DNA from: Acinetobacter geminorum | GTDB taxonomy: Bacteria; Pseudomonadota; Gammaproteobacteria; Pseudomonadales; Moraxellaceae | Direction of reading: 5' to 3' | Assembly: GCF_013009345.1 (NCBI RefSeq) | Contig: NZ_JABELE010000002.1 | Coordinates: forward strand, 186,001 to 250,000 | Length of the DNA stretch: 64,000 nucleotides | In this document: positions 18,824 through 27,554 of the stretch, piece by piece | Numbering within the stretch: position 1 is the stretch's first letter | Layout: each line of letters opens with the position of its first letter | Program-made: the position numbers and the translations under genes | Notes under the pieces: generated by a model | Told to the model about the DNA's origin: nothing | Databases searched by the model: none | Seen by the model: the letters and a program-made list of their open reading frames with translations, nothing else

Positions 18824-19588
18824 TTATGCTTTATTTACAAATGGGTGAATTTCAATATTGTTTTTTACAAGCTCGGCTTTAATGGCAGCCGACATCTCTA
18901 GCGCACCATCGGTATCGCCGTGTAAGCAAATGGTGTCGGCTTGAATTGGGGTAAATACGCCGTCAATTGACTCAACTCCACCATTTTTAAGCATAGACAC
19001 CACACGGCTCGCAACAAATGCCGAGTCATGTAAAACCGCACCTTCTAGACGGCGAGAAACTAATGAACCATCACTGTTATACGCACGGTCTGCAAATGCT
19101 TCAGACACAACTTTTAAACCCGCAGATCGTGCCTGTTCGACTAAGTTAGAACCTGCCAAAGCCACTAAAACCAATTCGGGGTTATACATTTTAATGGCAT
19201 CAATCACGGCTGCTGCCTGAGCTTGGTCATGTGCAATGGTGTTGTAGAGCGCGCCATGTGGTTTAACGTATTGCACTTTTGAGCCTGCCACTTTAGCCAA
19301 GCCATCGAGTGCAGAAATTTGGTAAAGCACATCGGCAATCAATTCGTCACGTGACAAATCCATATTACGGCGGCCAAAGCCTACAAGGTCTGGGTAAGAC
19401 ACGTGGGCCCCAATAGTCACACCAAGCTCAACGGCTTTACGAACCGTTTTTAAAATGCCGAGTGGGTCGCCCGCATGAAAGCCACAAGCAATATTGGCAC
19501 TGGTCACGACAGGTAAAATCTGGTCATCATTACCCATTTTCCATGAGCCAAAGCTTTCACCCAAATCACTATTTAAATCTACAAACAT
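18824..19588 (-). CDS. pxpA: 5-oxoprolinase subunit PxpA (LamB/YcsF family)
   Basis: 254 residues, the standard length. Signatures: VDLNSDLGESFG at the N-terminus, ANIACGFHAGDP near 33, KPHGALYN near 108 and ICLHGDT near 222. PxpA forms with PxpB and PxpC the prokaryotic 5-oxoprolinase that removes the damage metabolite 5-oxoproline. AAAGGAAT precedes the ATG. It lies between the transporter gene and the YcsI-like gene. Confidence 0.95.
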   Translation of the reverse strand: MFVDLNSDLGESFGSWKMGNDDQILPVVTSANIACGFHAGDPLGILKTVRKAVELGVTIGAHVSYPDLVGFGRRNMDLSRDELIADVLYQISALDGLAKVAGSKVQYVKPHGALYNTIAHDQAQAAAVIDAIKMYNPELVLVALAGSNLVEQARSAGLKVVSEAFADRAYNSDGSLVSRRLEGAVLHDSAFVASRVVSMLKNGGVESIDGVFTPIQADTICLHGDTDGALEMSAAIKAELVKNNIEIHPFVNKA

Positions 19589-19622
19589 GGCATTATTCCT
19601 TTATCACTTCACGCAGTCTGGC

Positions 19623-20855
19623 TTAAAGCTTGGTCAAATAGTTAAACACAGTCGTAAACGACATATAGCCCATCCACCACGTTAACAGACATGTTAATCC
19701 ACCCAAAATAAGCAACCATTTTGGATAGTTATAATTACCCATCAAATCTTTACGGCACGCGGCAACATACACAAAAATTGTAAGGCCAATTGGCAACACC
19801 AATCCGTTAAAACCACCTACGAAAATGAGTAGGCCTGCCGGAGTTGCACCCAATAACACATAAAGCAATAAAGCCAATGCGATAAAGGTAATGGTCGTAT
19901 AGTTGGTTTGTTTTGGTGTTAAGTTCTTTTTAAAGGCAGTAAAGAATGACACTGAAGTATATGCTGCGCCAATCGTGCTACTAATCCCTGCTGCCCAGAA
20001 AATTAAGCCGAATAATTTAAAACCAAATGTACCCGCTGCATATTGGAATGCTTGAGCTGCCGGATTGGCGTCATGGCTGGCTAAATCAATCGTTGCACCG
20101 CTCACCACCACACCTAAAAAAGCCAAGAACAACACATAGCGCATGATGCCGACCACAACAATGCCCTTGGTCGCAGCTTTAGCAACTTCATCAATATTTT
20201 CAGGGCCAACAGCGCCTTTATCTAGTAAACGATGTGCACCTGCATAACAGATATAGCCACCAACCGTTCCGCCAACAATGGTAGTAATAATGGCAAAGTC
20301 GATCTGATCTGGAGCAAAGGTTTGGTGTACAGCTTGCCCAACTGGAGGCATCACAATGACAGCAACGATAATAATCAGGAGGATTTTAAGTAATCCCAAC
20401 ACGATCATGCTTTTATCCATGGCAAGCGTTGCTTTTCTTGAAGCAAAAATCAAAATGGCTAAAGCACCACTTAAAATACCGCCCCACTTTGTGTCTAAGC
20501 CAAAAAGTGCATTTAAACCTAAAGCTGCACCGGCAATGTTACCGACACTAAAGAAAAACCCGCCCAAAATCACCAGAAACGCCAGTAAATAACCACTACC
20601 CGGCAATGCTTTATTGGCAATGTCTGATGCACGCATTTGAGTAAGTGTGACCACTCTCCAAATATTTTGTTGAACCACATAATCAATCAAAATGGAAACT
20701 AAAATGGCAAAGCCAAATGCCGCGCCTAACTTGACTGTAAATACAGCAGTTTGGGTTAAAAAGCCGGGCCCCATTGCAGAGGTCGCCATCATAAAGATCG
20801 AGGCCACAATGGCCCATTGGCGATCTGATAAAAAAGAAGATTTCAGTAAAGACAT
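19623..20855 (-). CDS. NRAMP-fold transporter of the YcsG type
   Basis: 410 residues with about eleven hydrophobic helices, NRAMP-related. The metal-binding residues of true NRAMP metal transporters are missing: the TM1 motif DPGN reads GPGF here (SAMGPGFLTQTAV) and no MPH motif is seen in TM6 (GGTVGGYICYAGAH). Its place as first gene of the 5-oxoproline operon makes an organic substrate such as 5-oxoproline more likely than a metal (inference). Start at 20855 is chosen because GAGGAA lies 8 bases upstream. Confidence 0.8.
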   Translation of the reverse strand: MSLLKSSFLSDRQWAIVASIFMMATSAMGPGFLTQTAVFTVKLGAAFGFAILVSILIDYVVQQNIWRVVTLTQMRASDIANKALPGSGYLLAFLVILGGFFFSVGNIAGAALGLNALFGLDTKWGGILSGALAILIFASRKATLAMDKSMIVLGLLKILLIIIVAVIVMPPVGQAVHQTFAPDQIDFAIITTIVGGTVGGYICYAGAHRLLDKGAVGPENIDEVAKAATKGIVVVGIMRYVLFLAFLGVVVSGATIDLASHDANPAAQAFQYAAGTFGFKLFGLIFWAAGISSTIGAAYTSVSFFTAFKKNLTPKQTNYTTITFIALALLLYVLLGATPAGLLIFVGGFNGLVLPIGLTIFVYVAACRKDLMGNYNYPKWLLILGGLTCLLTWWMGYMSFTTVFNYLTKL

Positions 20856-21220
20856 ATTAATGCGTTCCTCATCCATTTGAGCTTAACAACGCTATTTTCA
20901 AGTTGAACCAAGAACACCATTTTTCGTCCCAAACGATATTCTTTAATCCTTTTAAATGACAAAGATTCCCTGTTCCCCAATCAACACAATCGGTGATCAA
21001 ATCTTGTGTCTAAAATAAAAACATAGCTAATCCCTACGGACAATAAGACTTTTTACATAAAATTAAAATTTCAAATATTTGATTTCTAATGATTTATTAA
21101 TTGTAAAAAAATCAAGATAAGCTTTACTTATTGAAGTTAATAAGCTGCTTTTATGATTTTACATACAAAACAGCTTTTTTAAATAAGAAAAAATAGGGAT
21201 ACAAGACACACAAAAACAGC
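20856..21220. other. Operon promoter region of the 5-oxoproline genes
   Basis: 365 bases between the LysR gene and the operon. It holds an imperfect AAGCTG...CAGCTT dyad (about 21140-21180) and otherwise AT-rich sequence. The operon promoter and LysR target are expected here but no single box is convincing. Confidence 0.4.
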
Positions 21221-22132
21221 TTATTTTTTAATTTGCTCATTGAGTCTTTTCATAGCGCATTCAGAGACCTTAACCGCAACTTCGGTCAATTTCTCTTTTA
21301 ATGCAACATCGTTTCCTTGAATGTAGATCGAGGTGAAATGAAACATCTTTAACTGAATCGGTGTATTTAATATTTCTAGTCGCCCATCAGTAATTTCTTT
21401 TAGTGCTGTTAAGGTCGGCACCACAGCAATACCCAAGCCCTGCTCGGCTAAACGCAACAGCGTTGCCAATGAATAACTGGTAATTGAAAGTGGTTCATCA
21501 ATCCCTTGCTCTTTCATTCGTGCTTTCAATTCTTTATAGGGATAGGTAATTTTTGGATAAGTTAAAATGGTATGTGACATTAAAGTTTTAAAAGACATTT
21601 GAGCAACTCCACCTTTAAACGACGGTGAAGCCAAGAAACTTAGTTCAAAGTCACACAATGCCTGTTCAATACATTCAAAAGCCAACGTTGGCCCAAGCAA
21701 AAAGGCCATGTCCAAGTCACCTGTACGTACACCTTCTTGTAAGTTAGGCGTAAGGTCTACCACAATTTCTACTGAAATTTTTGGGAACTCTTGCTGAACC
21801 TTTTCGATATATTCAACCAACCATGTATAAACAATAGTTTCGGAAACGCCTAAACGAATGGTGCCAGTCAGGTGTTGATTTTCAGTCAGTTCAGCCACCA
21901 GATCTGTCTCTAGTCGCATAAATTTTTCGGCGTACTTAAATAAAGTTAAGCCTTTGTGTGTTGGTTTAAGCTGCCGATAACTTCGATCTAAAACTTTAAA
22001 GCCTAATTCATTTTCAAGAGATGTGATTTTTTGAGAAACCGCAGGCTGGGTGGTTTGTAATTTAGTCGCGGCCTTATTGAAGCTTTTTAAAGTCACAACC
22101 CAATAAAATGCTTCAAGATTCTTTAAATTCAC
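21221..22132 (-). CDS. LysR-family regulator, likely of the 5-oxoproline operon
   Basis: 303 residues with GTG start (AGGA upstream). N-terminal helix-turn-helix FNKAATKLQTTQPAVSQKI (residues 18-36) and KVLDRSYRQLKPT wing; substrate-binding domain follows. It is encoded just upstream of the operon in the same direction; in Bacillus the corresponding regulator (KipR) is of the IclR family, so the regulator has been exchanged here. Function as activator is inferred from context. Confidence 0.85.
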   Translation of the reverse strand: MNLKNLEAFYWVVTLKSFNKAATKLQTTQPAVSQKITSLENELGFKVLDRSYRQLKPTHKGLTLFKYAEKFMRLETDLVAELTENQHLTGTIRLGVSETIVYTWLVEYIEKVQQEFPKISVEIVVDLTPNLQEGVRTGDLDMAFLLGPTLAFECIEQALCDFELSFLASPSFKGGVAQMSFKTLMSHTILTYPKITYPYKELKARMKEQGIDEPLSITSYSLATLLRLAEQGLGIAVVPTLTALKEITDGRLEILNTPIQLKMFHFTSIYIQGNDVALKEKLTEVAVKVSECAMKRLNEQIKK

Positions 22133-22223
22133 GTTTCATCCTGTCTTAAAAAACTCCTCTACTTTTATAGTATGGGAGTTGTTAGCGTGATTAGGCTAGC
22201 AATAAATAAATTTTTAAATAAAA

Positions 22224-22403
22224 TTAGCCATCAAAACTTTTAAATGCCTTAGAAAGCTGACTAATTGTTTTGATCTGTTTTGAATAACGGCGGCATGAGC
22301 GGCACGCCAATAAATGCAGTTGTAAACCACTTTGCTCACGTAATAACAATGGTCTATCTTGCTTTTCAGACAACAGTTGAGTGGCTTGTCGACATGTCAG
22401 CAT
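22224..22403 (-). CDS. Anti-sigma factor with zinc-finger motif (zf-HC2 type)
   Basis: 59 residues starting MLTCRQATQLLSEKQDRPL. The HxxxCxxC motif HLLACRSC near residue 37, with an upstream Cys at 4, is the zinc-binding anti-sigma signature. There is no membrane segment, so it is a soluble ZAS-type protein. The ATG at 22403 overlaps the stop of the sigma gene (ATGCTGA) and has GGAGG 7 bases upstream, which fixes the start. It should hold the adjacent ECF sigma factor inactive. Confidence 0.8.
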   Translation of the reverse strand: MLTCRQATQLLSEKQDRPLLLREQSGLQLHLLACRSCRRYSKQIKTISQLSKAFKSFDG

Positions 22404-23017
22404 GAACAATCCTCCTTCAATAACCATTTATTTTCTAAACATTCACGTAATCTGGTACGACTCCGATACATCAACACATTAAAGTTTGAGATAGACAATT
22501 CCAACTTGCTACAAATCTCATTAGAACTCAGCTCTATCACCTCTCTCATCATAAAAACTTGAGCATATTTGGCAGGTAAATGATTTAAACAAGCTTCAAA
22601 AATCATCCAAAAATCGGCCTGCTCCATCATTTCTTCAGGGCTTTGCCATGCTTGAGGCGCTTCATATTTATGCCAATGTCCAGAAGCATCAAACAGTGCA
22701 TCAATACTCAGTTCACTTTCCTCATCTTTAAATAATTCTGTCATTGAGACCAAACGCGATTTTTGCCGAATCACATCAATAATTTTATTTTTTAAAATCG
22801 CGAACACCCATGTTTTAAACGCAGCACGTCCTTTAAATGAATCTAAATGCTGGAAAGCACTCGTTAATGCCTCTTGCACCACATCTTCAGCTTGAGGAAG
22901 AGAAGAAAGCTGTAAAAAAGCAAATTTTATCATTTGCTGTCTTAAGTCTTGTAAAAAGGCTGGATTATGCAACTGATCCCCTATTTCTTCATGATCTGAT
23001 GCCACGGCTGAAGTCAT
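22397..23017 (-). CDS. ECF-type RNA polymerase sigma factor
   Basis: 206 residues with region 2 (LPQAEDVVQEALTSAF, then FKTWVFAILKNKIIDVIRQ) and region 4 (LPAKYAQVFMMREVIELSS, ICSKLELSISNFNVLMYRSR). It directs core polymerase to a small regulon. It is encoded two bases after bufC and overlaps the anti-sigma gene. The best candidate targets are its own operon and doxX, both preceded by TGTAA-type and CGnCTAA boxes 16 bases apart. Confidence 0.9.
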   Translation of the reverse strand: MTSAVASDHEEIGDQLHNPAFLQDLRQQMIKFAFLQLSSLPQAEDVVQEALTSAFQHLDSFKGRAAFKTWVFAILKNKIIDVIRQKSRLVSMTELFKDEESELSIDALFDASGHWHKYEAPQAWQSPEEMMEQADFWMIFEACLNHLPAKYAQVFMMREVIELSSNEICSKLELSISNFNVLMYRSRTRLRECLENKWLLKEDCSC

Positions 23018-23019
23018 CC

Positions 23020-23775
23020 TTATACCTCTTTAAAATCATGAGGAGTTTGAATCAATCGCATTCGAGTTAACAGTGCTTTTAGTTCTTGAATCTGCAGATA
23101 AATATCATGTTCAGACAAATCAGTGAGTACAGATTGAATGAGTGTATGAATATCTTGGTCAGTTAACTTTACATTTTGAGTCAACTGTTCAATTACCATA
23201 GCAAACAAAGGCGAAAGCTGTTCAATACATACTTTGTCTTGTTCATCTCGCCAGACCATAATTGCTCCAGGCATAGGCTCGACCTGTTCTGGAGTCATTA
23301 AAGTTGTCCACCTATAAACGGGATATTGATAAACCAATACCCATACCTTCGTGGTTAACTGCCAATCACAGTTTTCCTGCAAGACTATTTTTTCAATTTC
23401 AACAGTGTCTAAATACAACTCAAGCCATTCAAACTGCAACAACTCAGCCAACCAAGAATAGTCTTGCAATATTGGGTGTTTCTGATCTGTCAAATACTCT
23501 CTAAACTCCAGAGAAATATCATTATACAAAGGTGAGCGACACTGGGCTTTTTGAAAAAACTCCGAGAGTAATTGTTGCCACTTTAACTCTGGCAACATCG
23601 CACGAGCCACGGGATAAACTAAATCAATAAATGAACAGACATTATTAAAAAGTAAATCTCGATAAATATACATTTGTTCGGCAGGAAGAGCTTGAGGTAA
23701 TTCCAAATCAGGATCACGAATCCAGTCACAAAACTGTTGTTGCATGGTCTGAAAGGATATTTGATTTTCCTTCAT
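23020..23775 (-). CDS. bufC: Bufferin maturation partner BufC (HvfC/DUF2063 N-domain)
   Basis: About 251 residues. The N-terminal half matches the HvfC/BufC (DUF2063) domain: QQQFCDWIRDPD, YRDLLFNNVCSFIDLVYPVA. In known clusters this subunit partners the MNIO enzyme and presents the precursor peptide. The ATG at 23775 has AGGAG 7 bases upstream; its first 50 bases overlap bufB. The sigma gene follows after two bases. Confidence 0.85.
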   Translation of the reverse strand: MKENQISFQTMQQQFCDWIRDPDLELPQALPAEQMYIYRDLLFNNVCSFIDLVYPVARAMLPELKWQQLLSEFFQKAQCRSPLYNDISLEFREYLTDQKHPILQDYSWLAELLQFEWLELYLDTVEIEKIVLQENCDWQLTTKVWVLVYQYPVYRWTTLMTPEQVEPMPGAIMVWRDEQDKVCIEQLSPLFAMVIEQLTQNVKLTDQDIHTLIQSVLTDLSEHDIYLQIQELKALLTRMRLIQTPHDFKEV

Positions 23776-24589
23776 AGCCACTCTCCTGTTGTTGAATTAT
23801 TTTAATTTTGGCTAGCTCCTCTTCTAGCTCTCGCCATGATGGAATATTAAAGTCGCGCTCAAGTAAAGTTGCCTTCACACCACACACTTGATAGGTATAT
23901 CTCAATAGTTCCCATACGCGATCACAAACCTCTGCACCATGCGTATCAATTAATAAATTTTTCTGAACTTGTTCATGCCCAGCAATATGTAAATAACGGA
24001 TTCTCTCTTTTGGCATGTCCCGAATAAATCCAAACGCATCACTGCCATGATTAATACTGTTGACATAGACATTATTTACATCCAGCAGCAAATCACAGTC
24101 TGCATATTGAAGAACTTCACGGATAAATTCCGCTTCACTCATTTCAGCATTGGGCATTAAATAAGTAGAAACATTCTCTATGACTAATCTTCTTCCTAAA
24201 ATATCTTGAACACGTAAAATACGTTCAGCGACATATTGAACAGCCGCTTCGGTCATGGGGATTGGCAACAAATCATATAAATAGCCGCCATCATTTGTAT
24301 AACTTAAATGTTCAGAATAAATCGAGACATCATATTGTTCTAAAAAGCTTTTTATTTTTTCGATAAATTCAAGATTGAGTGGATGAGGACCGCCAATAGA
24401 CAATGACAAGCCGTGACAAATTAATGGAGCTTTTTCAACACACTGTGCGAGTAATTTCGCGTGTCGTCCACCAAAACCTAGCCAGTTTTCAGGAGCAACT
24501 TCGATAAAATCGGGACATGTTTTTGCATCTAAAAACGAATCTATAAAATCACGCCTTAAACCCAGCCCTACGCCTGACAAATCTATCAT
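23726..24589 (-). CDS. bufB: Multinuclear iron oxidase BufB (DUF692/MNIO)
   Basis: About 287 residues of the DUF692 TIM-barrel family. Metal-ligand regions seen: EVAPENWLGFGG, HGLSLSIGG, SEHLSYT, ENVSTY, LLLDVNNVYVNS, HIAGHE and LERDFNIP. MNIO enzymes use two or three iron ions to convert Cys residues in peptide substrates, for bufferins into thiooxazole-type groups that bind copper. Start at 24589 is set by AAAGGAG 7 bases upstream. Located between the precursor and bufC. Confidence 0.9.
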   Translation of the reverse strand: MIDLSGVGLGLRRDFIDSFLDAKTCPDFIEVAPENWLGFGGRHAKLLAQCVEKAPLICHGLSLSIGGPHPLNLEFIEKIKSFLEQYDVSIYSEHLSYTNDGGYLYDLLPIPMTEAAVQYVAERILRVQDILGRRLVIENVSTYLMPNAEMSEAEFIREVLQYADCDLLLDVNNVYVNSINHGSDAFGFIRDMPKERIRYLHIAGHEQVQKNLLIDTHGAEVCDRVWELLRYTYQVCGVKATLLERDFNIPSWRELEEELAKIKIIQQQESGYEGKSNILSDHATTVL

Positions 24590-24658
24590 GGTGATTTCTC
24601 CTTTTAGAAACGATGCCGACACTTACCAGAAGGTCGACATCATCCATGATCAGATTTT

Positions 24659-24967
24659 TTACTTAGCGCCGCACTTACCGTCAGCGACTTTTTTATCTGC
24701 ACCGCACTTGCCGTCCGCTGCTTTTTTGGTTGCTCCACATTTTCCATCAGCTGCTTTTTTATCTGCACCACATTTTGCTTCGGCAGACTTTTCGTGGTTC
24801 TTCATTTTGTTAGCACCGCATTTTGCTTCACCGCATTTTCCATCTGCTGCTTTGGTTGCATGTGCTTCGGTTGTTGTATGGGTTGCTGCTACCGCCACTT
24901 GTGTAGCGCCAGTAACTGAAAGTGCTAATAATGCCGCCACTGAAGTCATTGAGTTGAGTTTGTTCAT
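24659..24967 (-). CDS. bufA1: Bufferin precursor BufA1 (Cys-rich exported RiPP)
   Basis: 102 residues: signal peptide of about 27 (MNKLNSMTSVAALLALSVTG, then ATQVAVAA), then a Lys/Ala/Gly-rich region with six Cys, each in a KCG triplet, mostly spaced as ADGKCGADKK repeats. This is the bufferin-1 pattern; the mature peptide is modified by BufB/BufC and binds copper in the periplasm. AAAGGAAT precedes the ATG. First gene of the operon. Repeats within the gene read on the other strand as a spurious long frame. Confidence 0.9.
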   Translation of the reverse strand: MNKLNSMTSVAALLALSVTGATQVAVAATHTTTEAHATKAADGKCGEAKCGANKMKNHEKSAEAKCGADKKAADGKCGATKKAADGKCGADKKVADGKCGAK

Positions 24968-25018
24968 TTTAGTATTCCTTTAAAGATAAATTCTCTGTTT
25001 GTACATTTGTACGTATAG

Positions 25019-25047
25019 TTAGACGGACCAAATCCTTTTTTATTACA
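25019..25047 (-). promoter_or_regulatory. Candidate ECF promoter of the bufferin operon
   Basis: On the minus strand TGTAAT, 16 bases, CGTCTAA. The -10-like box is about 50 bases before the bufA1 ATG. The same arrangement lies in the opposite direction before doxX. CGTC-type -10 boxes are typical of ECF sigma factors. Confidence 0.6.
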
Positions 25048-25068
25048 CCGTAAATAAAAAATTTTTTA

Positions 25069-25097
25069 TGTAAGAAATACAGTCTTTATCCGACTAA
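25069..25097 (+). promoter_or_regulatory. Candidate ECF promoter of doxX
   Basis: TGTAAG, 16 bases, CGACTAA; the -10-like box lies 33 bases before the doxX ATG. Matches the promoter in front of bufA1 in boxes and spacing. Confidence 0.55.
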
Positions 25098-25130
25098 TTA
25101 ATATTCAATCGCATCGGATGTGAAATTATC

Positions 25131-25733
25131 ATGAAGAATTTTATTTATGGCTTATCTCAATATTATCAAAAACTGGGTAAAACTCTACAACATGCGGACG
25201 GCATCGCAGCTCTGGCTCTTCGATTATATTTAGTTCCTATATTTTGGATGGCCGGCACAAATAAATTAATGCACTTCAATGATATTGTAGAATGGTTTGG
25301 CAACTCAGATGGAGGTTTAGGACTTCCCTTTCCATATCTAATGGCCCTGCTTGCAACAACAACTGAACTCGCGGGGGCAATACTATTAACATTTGGCCTT
25401 TTTACTCGCTTAATTAGCATCCCACTGCTTATTACGATGTTAGTTGCTATATTCACAGTCCATCTACCAAATGGATGGCAAGCGATTGCTGATCCAAATG
25501 CACCCTTTGCAAACATGCAGGTCTTGGCCTCGGCTGAAAAGCTAGAAAAAGCTCGTGAAATATTACAAACCTACGGCAATTATGACTGGCTCACGTCTAG
25601 TGGTTCGTTTGTAATTTTAAATAATGGAATTGAATTTGCCGTTACGTATTTAGTCATGCTACTCGCACTGCTTGTTCTTGGAGGCGGCCGTTATTTCAGT
25701 TTAGATTATTGGATTAAAAAGAAGCTGCTCTAA
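25131..25733 (+). CDS. DoxX-family membrane protein
   Basis: 200 residues with four hydrophobic segments: LALRLYLVPIFWMAGTNKL, PYLMALLATTTELAGAILL, LISIPLLITMLVAIFTVHL and a last one near 170-190. DoxX proteins are frequent companions of bufferin operons and are thought to help in thiol or quinone-linked redox steps in the membrane. Divergent from bufA1 with a shared-type promoter, so likely in the same sigma regulon (inference). Confidence 0.85.
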   Translation: MKNFIYGLSQYYQKLGKTLQHADGIAALALRLYLVPIFWMAGTNKLMHFNDIVEWFGNSDGGLGLPFPYLMALLATTTELAGAILLTFGLFTRLISIPLLITMLVAIFTVHLPNGWQAIADPNAPFANMQVLASAEKLEKAREILQTYGNYDWLTSSGSFVILNNGIEFAVTYLVMLLALLVLGGGRYFSLDYWIKKKLL

Positions 25734-25787
25734 TTAATCATTACGCTCAGAATCCTACTGACAGCAACATAGAGCATCTTTTTGCTT

Positions 25788-25820
25788 ATTGTGTGCCATG
25801 TCTGGTTCATGACACACAAT
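25788..25820. other. Inverted repeat between convergent genes
   Basis: ATTGTGTG-C-CATG and CATG-A-CACACAAT form a 12-bp imperfect stem with a 7-base loop. No T tract follows; likely a transcript-end hairpin shared by doxX and the convergent DUF4424 gene. Confidence 0.5.
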
Positions 25821-25865
25821 CAATATTGAGGCAATTTGTTGGTCAAACCAGAAGCTTGTAGGAAG

Positions 25866-26810
25866 TTATCTAACTCTCACAAAAATAATATCTAGGTCTT
25901 TTTTGGGTACAAACTTAGTCTTGGTCATTTGAAATTGAGTTGGACTAATTTTTTTAACTGGCCCATCCCAACAAAATGAAACCAGTTCGTCTTTATCGCG
26001 CTCAATGGTTAACTTAAAGTTTTCAATTGGCTTTGCCCAATTTGCGCCCGTCGTCAAAATGTAACCCAAAGCACTAAACGGCGAATTTTCTGCACTGGCT
26101 TTTTTTAAGCCCTGCTTAAATTGCTTATCCATACAAAATTGCTGGCTATCTTCCTCGGGATATAAGGCAACAGAACCACCCACCAAAGGTTTATATTCAT
26201 GATGAATCTTAGTCAAACCATTGGCTTTAAAGGTCTGCCTCCAACTATAAACCACTTGAGATGACCACGGGATCACATCATCTTTTTTAAATTTGGCTAA
26301 GATTTTTTGTATGTTCGGCTTATTACATTGTTTTAGCTTATCTACATAATATTCATAATCATAGTTAGTACGAGTCCAGGGATTTAGCATCTCTTTTTCA
26401 CTAAAACCGCACTGTTTAAACTCATCCGTAGCATCAATCAGAGGCGATTTTTCATCTTTTTGAATAAACGTTCTGACATGCATTTCCGGTTTTATATTTT
26501 TCCCATCCACCACGATCTTAAAACTTTTTAGAAGTTCTTCTGTATGGGCAAAATCAGACTCAAAAAAATTATCAATGCGCGGTAGTGGAAATAAAATGGT
26601 TTCAGTGACTTCTTTATTGCTTAGGTTTTTATAGAGGTAATCGACCTTAATCAGTTTTTTACTAATAAATAGATCTTCGCTTTGCATGGCAATCTGCGAA
26701 TTTTTGAGATATTGAATCCCACCCGTACCGACATAGCCCGTAGAATCATTGGCTACGCTATAGGTCGATAGTTGAATTAATACAGCAAAAGTCATTACAA
26801 GCTTTTTCAT
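25866..26810 (-). CDS. DUF4424-family exported protein
   Basis: 314 residues with a Sec signal peptide (MKKLVMTFAVLIQLSTYSVA) followed by the family's opening NDSTGYVGTGGIQYLKN and SEDLFISKKLIKVDYLY, then a beta-rich domain. Five Cys are spread through the mature part. The family is widespread in proteobacteria with unknown function. Stand-alone gene. Confidence 0.75.
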   Translation of the reverse strand: MKKLVMTFAVLIQLSTYSVANDSTGYVGTGGIQYLKNSQIAMQSEDLFISKKLIKVDYLYKNLSNKEVTETILFPLPRIDNFFESDFAHTEELLKSFKIVVDGKNIKPEMHVRTFIQKDEKSPLIDATDEFKQCGFSEKEMLNPWTRTNYDYEYYVDKLKQCNKPNIQKILAKFKKDDVIPWSSQVVYSWRQTFKANGLTKIHHEYKPLVGGSVALYPEEDSQQFCMDKQFKQGLKKASAENSPFSALGYILTTGANWAKPIENFKLTIERDKDELVSFCWDGPVKKISPTQFQMTKTKFVPKKDLDIIFVRVR

Positions 26811-26884
26811 TTTAAAGCGCTCTATGTCATTTTCTAATTATGGAATATCAATCTAAGGCAAATCATATTATATATTTCACCCAC

Positions 26885-26906
26885 AAAAAACCGTCTAAAG
26901 ACGGTT
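26885..26906 (-). terminator. Rho-independent terminator
   Basis: AACCGTC-TTTA-GACGGTT followed by TTTT on the minus strand, 30 bases after the 26935 gene. Confidence 0.9.
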
Positions 26907-26934
26907 CATTCATACATTAAAAATCTAATTTCTT

Positions 26935-27279
26935 TTAATGATAATTTAGTTTCTGCTTTATCATCCTTTTTTGCACACTAATTTTTCCAATAAAGTTGGT
27001 TAGCCATAAAATACATTCATCACGATGTTCAAAATGAGGAATCAAACTTAAATCAATTTTTATATCTCTATCTGCCAAAGGTAAACTCAGACAATATTCA
27101 AAGTCGATAGAGTTATACTTTAATTTTAGATCCTTTTCTTGGGCCTGCTTTTTAATTTCAGCCATAATTCGATTGAGGTTAACAATCAAATTATTTGAAA
27201 CTTGGTTATTTTCATAAATACGTTCATATACATTTTCAGCAACGTCTATGTATTTAATTAACTCGGCATTTTCATTCAT
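26935..27279 (-). CDS. Orphan paralogue family, member A
   Basis: 114 residues, no signal peptide, no recognised domain. It shares a full-length pattern with three other genes of this window (27593, 42609, 51105): an N-terminal helix with AENVYERI, a NLNRIM helix, a DFEYCLSLPL segment, KIDLSLIPHF near 75 and ILWLTNFIGKI near 92. Ends shortly after the last helix with a basic tail. AAGGGGAAT precedes the ATG. Function unknown; soluble, mixed alpha/beta by look. Confidence 0.75.
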   Translation of the reverse strand: MNENAELIKYIDVAENVYERIYENNQVSNNLIVNLNRIMAEIKKQAQEKDLKLKYNSIDFEYCLSLPLADRDIKIDLSLIPHFEHRDECILWLTNFIGKISVQKRMIKQKLNYH

Positions 27280-27507
27280 ATTATTTATATTCCCCTTTTT
27301 TTAAAGATTATGAACAGCTAAATGTTTAATTGCGTTACTTGACACATTGCTTATGTGAAAAACGTATATTTTTCTTTATTAACAAATACACTTAAGATAT
27401 TGTTATTTATTATGATTCAATAGATATCTGCACATTTGTATACATTTAATATTTTCAAAAATCTAAATTTAGACAATGTTAAAAGTTAGTTAGGATGGGA
27501 TTAAGAC
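27280..27507. other. AT-rich spacer between two paralogues
   Basis: No coding frame. Presumed promoter of member A; the far end carries the terminator of member B. Confidence 0.4.
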
Positions 27508-27532
27508 AAAAAAAACCGCCCCAGAAGGCGGT
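27508..27532 (-). terminator. Rho-independent terminator
   Basis: ACCGCC-TTCTGG-GGCGGT followed by eight T on the minus strand. Confidence 0.9.
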
Positions 27533-27554
27533 CGCTGAATTTAAAACCAGCAGT

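Noticed and set aside
24659..24900. Short repeats that could suggest a CRISPR array
   Set aside because: The repeats are in frame with the bufferin precursor and encode GKCGADKK units; no spacers of uniform length.
24588..24983. 131-codon plus-strand frame rich in SAPHFPSAAF repeats
   Set aside because: It is the reverse complement of the KCG repeats of bufA1; no ribosome site and the minus-strand gene has a signal peptide and family match.
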